Assembly: GCA_035445085.1 (NCBI GenBank)
Contig: DAOMQA010000025.1
Location: 1-34,555 of the forward strand
Reading direction: 5' to 3'
DNA length: 34,555 bases
Origin: JBDHXE01 sp035445085
GTDB taxonomy: Bacteria > Bacteroidota > Ignavibacteria > Kapaibacteriales > UBA2268
In this document: positions 28,261 to 34,555 of the stretch, piece by piece
Position numbering within the stretch: the stretch's first letter is position 1
Layout of the letters: every line of letters begins with the position of its first letter
Program-made: the position numbers and the translations under genes
The notes under the pieces: generated by a model
Told to the model about the DNA's origin: nothing
The model's input: only the letters and a program-made list of their open reading frames with translations
Databases searched by the model: none

Positions 28261-29331
28261 TTATTTAATTTTAACAGTCCATCCATACTTGTCTTCTAAA
28301 TCACCGTATTGAATGCCAGTAATAGTATCATAGAATCTTTGTGCTAATGGACCAATTTCCATATTGTTGATTACTATTTGCTCACCACCATAAGACAGTT
28401 GCCCAACAGGAGATATAACTGCCGCGGTGCCAGTGCCGAAAATCTCTTGAAGCTCACCTTTTGAGTTAGCTTCAAATACTTCTTCTACCGATATTTGACG
28501 CTCGCTAACTGGTATTCCAAATGTATGCGCTAATTGAAGGACAGTATCTCGTGTTACACCTGCTAATATACTTCCAGAGCCTAATGGAGGAGTTACAAGT
28601 TCATTATTTATAACAAACATAATGTTCATAGCGCCAACTTCATCAACAAAGTGCCTGCTAATTGCATCTAACCACAATACTTGAGAGTATCCTTGTTTTT
28701 TTGCTGTTTCACTTCCTAATAAAGAAGCAGCATAATTGCCTGCTGTCTTAGCAGTACCAAGCCCGCCTCTAACGGCTCTTACATTATCTTTGTCTACTAA
28801 TATCTTAACTGGGGATAGCCCTTCAGGATAATATGAAGCTACAGGGCTTGTCATTATTATATGCTTATAAGTAGCAGAAGCATGAACACCCAAAAAGGCA
28901 CCATCACCAAAAACTAATGGTCTTATATATAGCGATGTCCCTCTTTTACTTGGAACAAATTTACTATCAATTTTTACTAATTGCGTAAGTGCTTCTACAA
29001 ATAAATCTTCGTTAAATGGAGGGATAACTAATCTACTTCCAGAGTGATTAAGTCTGCTTGCATTTTTTAATGGTCTGAATAAATTTACACTTCCGTCATT
29101 GCAACGGTAGGCTTTTAACCCTTCAAAGATAGATTGACCGTAATGTAAGGCACAAGTTGATGGCTCCATAGGTATTGGACCATAAGGTAGGATTTCTCCA
29201 TCACTCCATTTGCCGTCTTTATATTCAGACATATACATGTGATCTGAAAAATATCTTCCAAATCCTAAATTATCCCAATCTATATCGTTAAACCTTGTCT
29301 TTTCTGCGTGCGTAACTTTAATATTATACAT
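28261..29331 (-). CDS. ilvE: Branched-chain amino acid aminotransferase (class IV, PLP)
   Basis: The 356-residue product matches type II branched-chain aminotransferases in length and motifs: LHYGQSIFEGLKAYR (about 62-76), YIRPLVFG, RGGLGTAKTAGNYAAS with the PLP lysine Lys195, and DEVGAMNIMF (about 230-239). A GSILAGVTRDTVL segment and FGTGTAAVISPV complete the cofactor site. It catalyses the final step of leucine, isoleucine and valine synthesis, or the first step of their breakdown, in the cytoplasm. A TAAGGAG site lies nine bases before the ATG. The metallopeptidase gene ends 27 bp upstream, so both probably share one transcript, although the functional link is unclear. Confidence 0.96.
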   Translation of the reverse strand: MYNIKVTHAEKTRFNDIDWDNLGFGRYFSDHMYMSEYKDGKWSDGEILPYGPIPMEPSTCALHYGQSIFEGLKAYRCNDGSVNLFRPLKNASRLNHSGSRLVIPPFNEDLFVEALTQLVKIDSKFVPSKRGTSLYIRPLVFGDGAFLGVHASATYKHIIMTSPVASYYPEGLSPVKILVDKDNVRAVRGGLGTAKTAGNYAASLLGSETAKKQGYSQVLWLDAISRHFVDEVGAMNIMFVINNELVTPPLGSGSILAGVTRDTVLQLAHTFGIPVSERQISVEEVFEANSKGELQEIFGTGTAAVISPVGQLSYGGEQIVINNMEIGPLAQRFYDTITGIQYGDLEDKYGWTVKIK

Positions 29332-29340
29332 TAAAATTCT

Positions 29341-29347
29341 CTCCTTA
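29341..29347 (-). promoter_or_regulatory. Shine-Dalgarno site of ilvE
   Basis: TAAGGAG on the minus strand, nine bases before the ilvE ATG at 29331. It is a near-perfect SD, unusual for this window. Confidence 0.6.
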
Positions 29348-29358
29348 TTTCATTTTAA

Positions 29359-31020
29359 TTAAAACTCATAACTTGTGTTAATATCTCGTGGTATTTTATT
29401 TAGTAATTCAATTTCCTTCTGGATATCTGGTGTAATTTGTCCGTATTTGTTAATCATATCAGAGGCTGCTTCATAACTACCGGTATATTGTATTTCTAAT
29501 ATTTTCGCTGCCAACTCCTTAACGGTATCAAAAAATAATTTGTCGTCAATAGTTAATTTCCCACTATTATCTTTTATAATTGCTTTTTTATCTTTTAGGA
29601 AATTTAGTTGAATATAATTAGCTGTTGCGTGCGCACCTGTTCCAAATCTAATAGAGCGATAAAGCCCAGCTAAGTAAGTAGCTTTAGCTTTTTCGATGTA
29701 TTCTTGATTATAATAGCCAGAGTTTAGTAAATGAAGATGGTTATACATACTTAGTATATCAGCTTTACACTCTTCAATACCAGAATATTTATCTTTTAAT
29801 GCTTCTCGTATCTCGGTTTTTGTACCATATACATACTTAGGTCCTAAAGCGTGGGAAACTTCGTGCAATGTTACAAAAGATGTAAAAGCCTTTTTATCTA
29901 CTAATTGCGCCGATTTATCATCAAGCAAAATTTTACCAATTGGGTTTACAATTACATCAAATTTAGCTTCCATAAAGTTTTTATACATTGATAGTTTTCT
30001 ACCTTTTTTTTCAGCTACTTTAGGGTCATTTGGTAATGCTGCTGCTATTGTCTTTACTGCTTGTTGGCAATCTCCACCAAAGTAAACTACATTAACAACT
30101 TGGATCTTGTTACCTTCATTTAATTCCTTTTGCTTGTATTTATTGTCTATTGGTAATGAAGATTCAAAATTTTGCATATTTTGCTTGTATACTTCTAATT
30201 CCTTGCTTGCTATATCATCTTTAACCATTACCACTGCTTCATATGCAGCCTTATAATTAAATAACTCATCTTGATAATTTTCAATAGGACCAATTACTAT
30301 ATCTACATCGGAGTTTTCTACATCCATCCAAGCTAAATCACTAGGGAAGTAATCGTTCGTTCTAATTGATTTTGCTCTTTCAACTAAGTATTTTTTAAAT
30401 GATGGGTTGTCGCATAATTCAGCGGCTTCGCTTAATAAATTAGCTAATTCTTCGGATTCTTTATAATAAGTACTATATGGAATAGGGTTTAATTTGCCAT
30501 TTTCACGAGTAACTACTGTGTATTGGCTTTTTAGACTCTCTGCTAATTTTGGGTCTGATTTTATAAAGTTTTCGAATTCTTCTTTAGTCATATCTTGTGG
30601 ATAAAAGCCACCAACTTTGGGCCGTTCTTCCGGTCCAATACCTACAAATCTCTTGTTGTCATTTAAGGGGTCATAAGGTCCATAATTTATATTAACATAA
30701 GTTAAATAATCTTTTGCTTCAGGAGTATTTAAGTTGGTGAGTGAATCGCGTACAGCTATTGCGTCAATAGCACTTTGGTGCCAAAATATTTTATCAGCTA
30801 ATTTCCCAGCTTCTACTAATATCTTTAGCATCTTTTGATGATTATCAGATAAATGACTAATATCTGCACTTATTTTTATATTAGCATACTGATTTATTTT
30901 ACCTAAGATTTCTGAATCAGATTTAGACATATTTAATTTTTCGTCCTTTAGTTGTTCCTTACTTTGACAAGAAATTAGAAGAATCAATAGTAACACAAAT
31001 AATAGTCGATTTAATAACAT
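29359..31020 (-). CDS. Zinc peptidase lipoprotein, dipeptidyl-peptidase III (M49)-like
   Basis: The 553-residue product starts with a lipoprotein signal (LLLILLISCQSKE; lipidated Cys18), so it should be anchored to a membrane. The metal site is HEVSH (386-390; His386, His390, catalytic Glu387) plus EECKAD (416-421; Glu417 as likely third ligand). Classic DPP III has a six-residue HELLGH and EECRAE; here the first motif is the shorter HExxH, as in a bacterial branch of M49-like proteins. DPP III enzymes release dipeptides from the N-terminus of peptides. The length fits. A lipid-anchored enzyme would suit uptake of secreted-protein fragments, feeding amino acids toward the co-transcribed aminotransferase; that link is inference. 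Confidence 0.85.
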   Translation of the reverse strand: MLLNRLLFVLLLILLISCQSKEQLKDEKLNMSKSDSEILGKINQYANIKISADISHLSDNHQKMLKILVEAGKLADKIFWHQSAIDAIAVRDSLTNLNTPEAKDYLTYVNINYGPYDPLNDNKRFVGIGPEERPKVGGFYPQDMTKEEFENFIKSDPKLAESLKSQYTVVTRENGKLNPIPYSTYYKESEELANLLSEAAELCDNPSFKKYLVERAKSIRTNDYFPSDLAWMDVENSDVDIVIGPIENYQDELFNYKAAYEAVVMVKDDIASKELEVYKQNMQNFESSLPIDNKYKQKELNEGNKIQVVNVVYFGGDCQQAVKTIAAALPNDPKVAEKKGRKLSMYKNFMEAKFDVIVNPIGKILLDDKSAQLVDKKAFTSFVTLHEVSHALGPKYVYGTKTEIREALKDKYSGIEECKADILSMYNHLHLLNSGYYNQEYIEKAKATYLAGLYRSIRFGTGAHATANYIQLNFLKDKKAIIKDNSGKLTIDDKLFFDTVKELAAKILEIQYTGSYEAASDMINKYGQITPDIQKEIELLNKIPRDINTSYEF

Positions 31021-31236
31021 ATTTATCCTTTTCTAATTTTTACTTTAAAACAAAGTACCAAATTAACTACAATATCTTTGTTTAACAAAAATATTTTTAA
31101 ATAAATGAATAAAAATTTATTTATTTATCAATAATTTATGTTAACAAATAACTGTAATTTTAATCATTACAGAGACTTAATAAACTGTAGTTTATTGCTT
31201 AAATAAGTAAGAAATAAATCAAAAATAGATTTCAAA

Positions 31237-31295
31237 AGGTGTATGATTTAATGAGAAACTAAACCAAAGCAGATGCAAGACCTAAGCATACACCT
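31237..31295. other. Long-loop hairpin in a gene-free gap
   Basis: AGGTGTATG (31237-31245) and CATACACCT (31287-31295) form a perfect 9-bp stem around a 41-nt loop. Either strand has a T-rich stretch after it (CTTTTTAT on plus, CCTTTTG on minus). It lies 20 bp beyond the recX stop, so it may terminate recX, but the loop is much longer than in normal terminators, and a small structured RNA is possible. The rest of 31021-31314 is AT-rich, holds no ORF, and should contain the metallopeptidase promoter. Confidence 0.5.
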
Positions 31296-31314
31296 AATCT
31301 TTTTATACAAATTT

Positions 31315-31947
31315 TTACTCTGGAATTTGAGATAAAAGGTTATTTATTAGTTTTATAGCTACTTCATAAGTGTATCCTTTATTTTTTAAGAAGAATAGGA
31401 GAGAGGAGCGTTGTTTGTCTATACTCTTGTTTGAAATTAATTTGAGTTTCTTTTGAAGTAGAATATTTATTTTATCGTTATCTAATCCACTAAAATTATA
31501 ATCATCAATAAATACAGAATATAATTCTTCTATAATTCCCTTTTTTTTAAGCTCAGTTATAATACGTAGCTTTCCATAACTTTTTCTTTTCACCAAATGT
31601 TCAATATATTCTTTTGCAAATAATTCATCATTTAAGTAATTATGAGATTTCAATTTTTCTATTGTTAGATTAATTGTATCACTACTAAAACCCTTTAATT
31701 TTAGTTTATTTCTAAAGCTATAAATTGAATCTTTTCCATAAGATAGCTTGTTTATACTAAAAGTAAAAGCATCGGCAATTTCCTGTTCATTTAAAATTTG
31801 TTCTAACGTATTCTCATCTATTTGCATTTCTGCTTTGAGGTTATACTTAGTAACGATATCGATATGTATTTTATAGTACTTATCATCTTCTAAAGAAAGC
31901 CAACATAAATTACTATTTTTCTTTAGTCTAATATTTTTTATAACCAT
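31315..31947 (-). CDS. recX: RecX regulatory protein
   Basis: The 210-residue product has the three-helix repeats of RecX, best seen in YSFRNKLKLKGFSSDTINLTI, LKSHNYLNDELFAKEYIEH and KRKSYGKLRIITELKKKGI (about 76-137). RecX binds RecA filaments and blocks RecA recombination and coprotease activity in the cytoplasm. The first ~55 residues form a less conserved beta-rich N-terminus common in Bacteroidota RecX. The gene diverges from the S9 peptidase with only about 55 bp between the two start codons, so their promoters overlap. recA is not in the window. Confidence 0.88.
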   Translation of the reverse strand: MVIKNIRLKKNSNLCWLSLEDDKYYKIHIDIVTKYNLKAEMQIDENTLEQILNEQEIADAFTFSINKLSYGKDSIYSFRNKLKLKGFSSDTINLTIEKLKSHNYLNDELFAKEYIEHLVKRKSYGKLRIITELKKKGIIEELYSVFIDDYNFSGLDNDKINILLQKKLKLISNKSIDKQRSSLLFFLKNKGYTYEVAIKLINNLLSQIPE

Positions 31948-31966
31948 TCTTTAATCAATATTTTCT

Positions 31967-31974
31967 TATTTTTG
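31967..31974 (+). promoter_or_regulatory. Putative -7 element for the S9 peptidase gene
   Basis: TATTTTTG matches TAnnTTTG. Transcription would start near 31981, which excludes the ATG at 31980 and supports the ATG at 32004 as the true start. Confidence 0.4.
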
Positions 31975-32003
31975 TCTAAATGTTAATAATTTATCGGGAA
32001 AAT

Positions 32004-34106
32004 ATGAAAAAAATATCAAATTTTTTACTATTTTCAGCATTAGCTTTGTTTACTTATTCTTGTGGGCTTGATAAAGAAGCAGAAGTAAATAAAGTAGCTG
32101 AGACAATTGATTTAAGCCAAAATCAAAAAGACTTTTCAGTACGTAACTTTTCAGAATTAGATTTATATTCTACCAAACGCATTAGCGAGCATATACTTTC
32201 TCCTGATGGGCAATGGATAGTTTATAGATTGTCATCGCCTAGTATTGCTATGAATAAGCTTATAAGTGATTTGTATGCTATTAAAATTGACGGTAGCGAA
32301 ACGATTCAGCTTACAAATGATCTGTTTTCTAACATGTCTCCACAATTTTCACCAGATGGCAAGCAGTTAGCATTTATATCTACAAGTCAAGAAATCCCCC
32401 AAGTCTTTGTGATGGATTTTCCTAAGGGTAGCCCTAAAAAACTTACCGAAATGAAAGAAGGAGTTAGTTCATATAATTGGTCACCTGATGGACAATATAT
32501 CGTCTTATCTTCGGACGTTAAAGTAGATTCATCTGTTGCTGATAAGTACCCTAATTACAAAAAAGCCAATGTAATGATTTATGATGACCTTCCTATTAGG
32601 CATTGGGATGAATGGAACGATGATAAAATGCAACATCTGTTTATTGTGCCTATAAATAACTCTAATATTAAAGCTAAGGATATATTAGAAGGTGAAAAAT
32701 ATGAATCACCAATGAAACCTTTTGCTGGTGCCGAATCTTATACAGTGTCTCCAGATGGTAAAGAAATAGCTTATACTTGTAAGAAAGTAGATGACTATGA
32801 AGTTAGTACGAACTCTGACGTATATATATATAATATCAATTCTGCTACTACCTCAAATTTAACTTCTACAAACCCTGGTTATGATAGAGACCCGCAATAT
32901 TCACCAGATGGTAAATATATTGCTTACTTAAGTCAAGCAAGAGCTGGCTTTGAATCTGACAGAGTTAGATTAATTATCTATGATCGCCAAAATAAGAAAT
33001 ATGACCAATTATCTAAGTCATTAGATCAATGGGTAGAACAATTTATTTGGTCGCCAGATTCTAAATCAATTTATTTTATTGCAAACGATAGCGGTACAGT
33101 ACAATTATATAATATTGATTTAAATGGTAATTGGAATACGCTAACAAGTGGTGCTCAAAAAGTTTCCGGTCCTTTGTCAATTAATAAGGAAGCTACAAAG
33201 ATTGTATTAGGCAACGAAACATATATAAATCCTAAAGAAATTTATACGTATGATTTAACAAATAAGCAACTAACTAAGCTAACTAAAATTAACGATGATT
33301 TATACAAAAATATTAAGCCTGTCAATGTCGTAGAAAAATGGTTCAAGAGTTCTGACGGGAAAAATATTCAATCATGGGTATTGTATCCTCCAGATTTTGA
33401 TTCAACAAAAAAATATCCTATGATTACATACTTACAAGGTGGACCTCAAAGCCAACTTAATCCAAACTTCCATTTTAGATGGAATTTATATTGGATGGCT
33501 TCTAAAGGATATATAGTTGTAGCTGCTAACAGAAGAGGGGTACCTGGATTTGGGCAAGAATGGAATGACGCAATTAGCTTGGATTGGGGGGGGAAACCTA
33601 TGCAAGATTATTTAGATGTAACTGATCAAATGTCGAAGGAGCCTTATGTAAATACTGATGCAAGAGCAGCAGTTGGAGCAAGTGCTGGTGGGTATGCTGC
33701 ATTTTGGATGGCAGGGCATCATAATAAAAGGTTTAAAGCATTGATGGCACATTGCGGCTTATTTAATATACTTAGTGAATATGGTGCTACTGAAGAGTTA
33801 TTCTTTCCTAATTGGGAGTTTGGTGGACCGTACTGGATTGCAAAGAACCGTGAGAATATGGAAAAAAATTCTCCAATCAACTATGTTCAAAATTGGGATA
33901 CACCAATATTAATTTCTACTGGTATGAAAGACTTTAGAGTACCATATACCCAAAGTTTAGAAGCGTTTACAGCTGCAAGAGCTAAAGGTATTCCTGCTGA
34001 ATTAATTGTTTTCCCTGATGAAACTCACTTTATTTCAAAACCGCAAGAGTTTATGATTTGGGGCGATAGATTCTTCAAATTTTTAGATAAATATTGTAAG
34101 AAATAA
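32004..34106 (+). CDS. S9 family prolyl oligopeptidase-type lipoprotein (DPP-like)
   Basis: From 32004 the product is 700 residues with a lipoprotein signal (MKKISNFLLF...FTYSCG; lipidated Cys near residue 18). The N-terminal half is a beta-propeller with repeated SPDG(K/Q) strands (for example LSPDGQWIVY, FSPDGKQLAF, YSPDGKYIAY). The C-terminal alpha/beta hydrolase has the nucleophile Ser560 in GASAGGYA, Asp643 in MKDFRVPY and His675 in DETHF, a complete triad in the expected order. These enzymes cleave short peptides, and many S9 members remove dipeptides or acylated amino acids in the periplasm. A G8 run (33586-33593) encodes the conserved WGG. The gene stands alone and ends at a strong terminator. 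Confidence 0.93.
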   Translation: MKKISNFLLFSALALFTYSCGLDKEAEVNKVAETIDLSQNQKDFSVRNFSELDLYSTKRISEHILSPDGQWIVYRLSSPSIAMNKLISDLYAIKIDGSETIQLTNDLFSNMSPQFSPDGKQLAFISTSQEIPQVFVMDFPKGSPKKLTEMKEGVSSYNWSPDGQYIVLSSDVKVDSSVADKYPNYKKANVMIYDDLPIRHWDEWNDDKMQHLFIVPINNSNIKAKDILEGEKYESPMKPFAGAESYTVSPDGKEIAYTCKKVDDYEVSTNSDVYIYNINSATTSNLTSTNPGYDRDPQYSPDGKYIAYLSQARAGFESDRVRLIIYDRQNKKYDQLSKSLDQWVEQFIWSPDSKSIYFIANDSGTVQLYNIDLNGNWNTLTSGAQKVSGPLSINKEATKIVLGNETYINPKEIYTYDLTNKQLTKLTKINDDLYKNIKPVNVVEKWFKSSDGKNIQSWVLYPPDFDSTKKYPMITYLQGGPQSQLNPNFHFRWNLYWMASKGYIVVAANRRGVPGFGQEWNDAISLDWGGKPMQDYLDVTDQMSKEPYVNTDARAAVGASAGGYAAFWMAGHHNKRFKALMAHCGLFNILSEYGATEELFFPNWEFGGPYWIAKNRENMEKNSPINYVQNWDTPILISTGMKDFRVPYTQSLEAFTAARAKGIPAELIVFPDETHFISKPQEFMIWGDRFFKFLDKYCKK
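33586..33593 (+). repeat. G8 tract in the S9 peptidase gene
   Basis: Eight G residues encode Trp-Gly-Gly in a conserved DWGGKP motif. Protein constraint explains part of the run, but GGG-GGG for Gly-Gly is unusual here. It is a weaker slippage candidate than 20238-20246. Confidence 0.45.
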
Positions 34107-34137
34107 TTAGTTAAAATATATTAATGCAAGTTAAAAA

Positions 34138-34174
34138 GAACTTATCAATTGAACGATTGATAAGTTCCTTTTTT
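34138..34174 (+). terminator. Intrinsic terminator of the S9 peptidase gene
   Basis: A perfect 12-bp stem, GAACTTATCAAT with ATTGATAAGTTC, surrounds a six-base loop and is followed by C and T6. A preceding A run makes it potentially bidirectional. Confidence 0.92.
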
Positions 34175-34196
34175 GTATGTAGGCTTACTTATAGAG

Positions 34197-34320
34197 TGTA
34201 CCCCAAATTATGTACAAAAATTAAACTTGCAATTAAGCAACTTTGAACTCCTCGTAAACCTGATTAGGAGTACGGTAATTATTGCTACTGTGTAAACGTT
34301 TTGAGTTATAATACATTTAA
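34197..34320 (-). mobile_element. Right-end remnant of an IS3-family insertion sequence
   Basis: The element appears to end at TGTACCCCAAATTATGTAC (34197-34215), with the TG...CA-type terminus of IS3-family elements, next to the 3' end of a transposase reading inward. Only about 120 bp remain, with the rest deleted. The inner boundary is approximate and no target duplication can be identified. Confidence 0.65.
34233..34316 (-). pseudogene. IS3-family transposase, C-terminal fragment
   Basis: The 27 residues read MYYNSKRLHSS, then NNYRTPNQVYEE and FKVA before the stop. This matches the end of the DDE integrase domain in IS3/IS150 transposases, where 'YYN..R.H..L.Y.TP' is diagnostic. A stop codon lies directly upstream in frame, and the catalytic DDE residues are absent, so it is inactive. 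Confidence 0.75.
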
Positions 34321-34382
34321 ATGTCTATCCAAATCAACTATACTATTAATATAATTTTTTAATCTAGTATTATCTGTTATAT

Positions 34383-34555
34383 TCAATAAACTCTATTACC
34401 ATTGCCATCAACCCAATCTCTGCCATCGGGGTCAATATATCGTATTGGATTATTTGCACAAAAACTATAAGGTGTATAATCGAGATATTTACCTGCTAAA
34501 GGGTCAAGAGATAGCCAACGTCCCACTCTCGGGTCAAGTATTCTCGCCCCGAAGT
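34383..34555 (-). pseudogene. Rhs/YD-repeat core, truncated C-terminus (runs off window)
   Basis: The visible 56 residues include FGARILDPRVGRWLSLDPLAG, then YTPYSFCANNPIRYIDPDGRDW. This is the 'RHS repeat-associated core' that ends the shell of Rhs polymorphic toxins and is normally followed by a variable toxin domain of about 100 residues or more. Here the frame stops only 12 residues after DPDG. In another frame, 34317-34382 can encode ITDNTRLKNYINSI, which may be the former continuation, implying a frameshift followed by disruption at the IS remnant. The upstream part of the gene lies beyond the window, so full-length status is unknown. Confidence 0.8.

Noticed and set aside
31980..32003. 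Upstream ATG for the S9 peptidase
   Set aside because: It would add eight polar residues before a clean lipoprotein signal and coincides with the predicted transcription start.

Overview
The window looks like a low-GC chromosome segment from the Bacteroidota (Bacteroidetes/FCB group). The evidence is a type IX secretion (T9SS) C-terminal sorting domain at about 22,300-22,587, the GIGTTTP-type N-terminus of the surface protein at 966, GEVED modules, an OmpA-type barrel protein, and TAnnTTTG -7 elements ahead of several genes whose Shine-Dalgarno signals are weak or missing. I cannot name a species.

Layout. 1-86: possible insertion-sequence end. 87-686 (-): a peptide deformylase with a signal peptide. 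687-965: divergent promoter region. 966-3263, 3281-14776 and 14987-17188 (+): three exported surface proteins, namely a fibre-like protein, a 3,831-residue repeat protein, and a 733-residue protein with codon use and an SD suggesting high expression. The last two end in the same peptide, NEGIIEVG plus one residue. A strong hairpin (17205-17236) follows. 17261-28206 (+): a tightly packed run with gaps of about 60 nt or less and several ATGA or zero-gap junctions. It encodes two further exported proteins, a WD40/T9SS-sorted protein, an OmpA-domain barrel, a lone receiver protein, a CHASE/PAS sensor kinase with a degenerate ATP-binding region, an ArsC-like phosphatase fold protein, a CrcB/Fluc fluoride channel and an RluE-type pseudouridine synthase. 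A bidirectional terminator (28209-28239) separates this run from the minus-strand pair of a zinc peptidase of the M49 kind and IlvE.

31021-31314 is a gene-free gap holding a long-loop hairpin. RecX (-) and an S9 prolyl-oligopeptidase-type lipoprotein (+) diverge at about 31,950. After that gene's terminator the window ends in decayed DNA: the right end of an IS3-family element abutting the truncated C-terminus of an Rhs core gene.

How the genes may work together. The block 966-26567 reads as a cell-surface structure locus: an abundant subunit, a giant relative with the same C-terminal peptide, accessory exported proteins, a peptidoglycan-binding outer-membrane barrel as possible anchor or channel, and a two-component pair as possible regulator. 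This functional link is inference from gene order, shared sequence and overlap. Flanking genes (ilvE, recX, rluE, crcB) are ordinary housekeeping or stress genes. No tRNA, rRNA or CRISPR array was seen.
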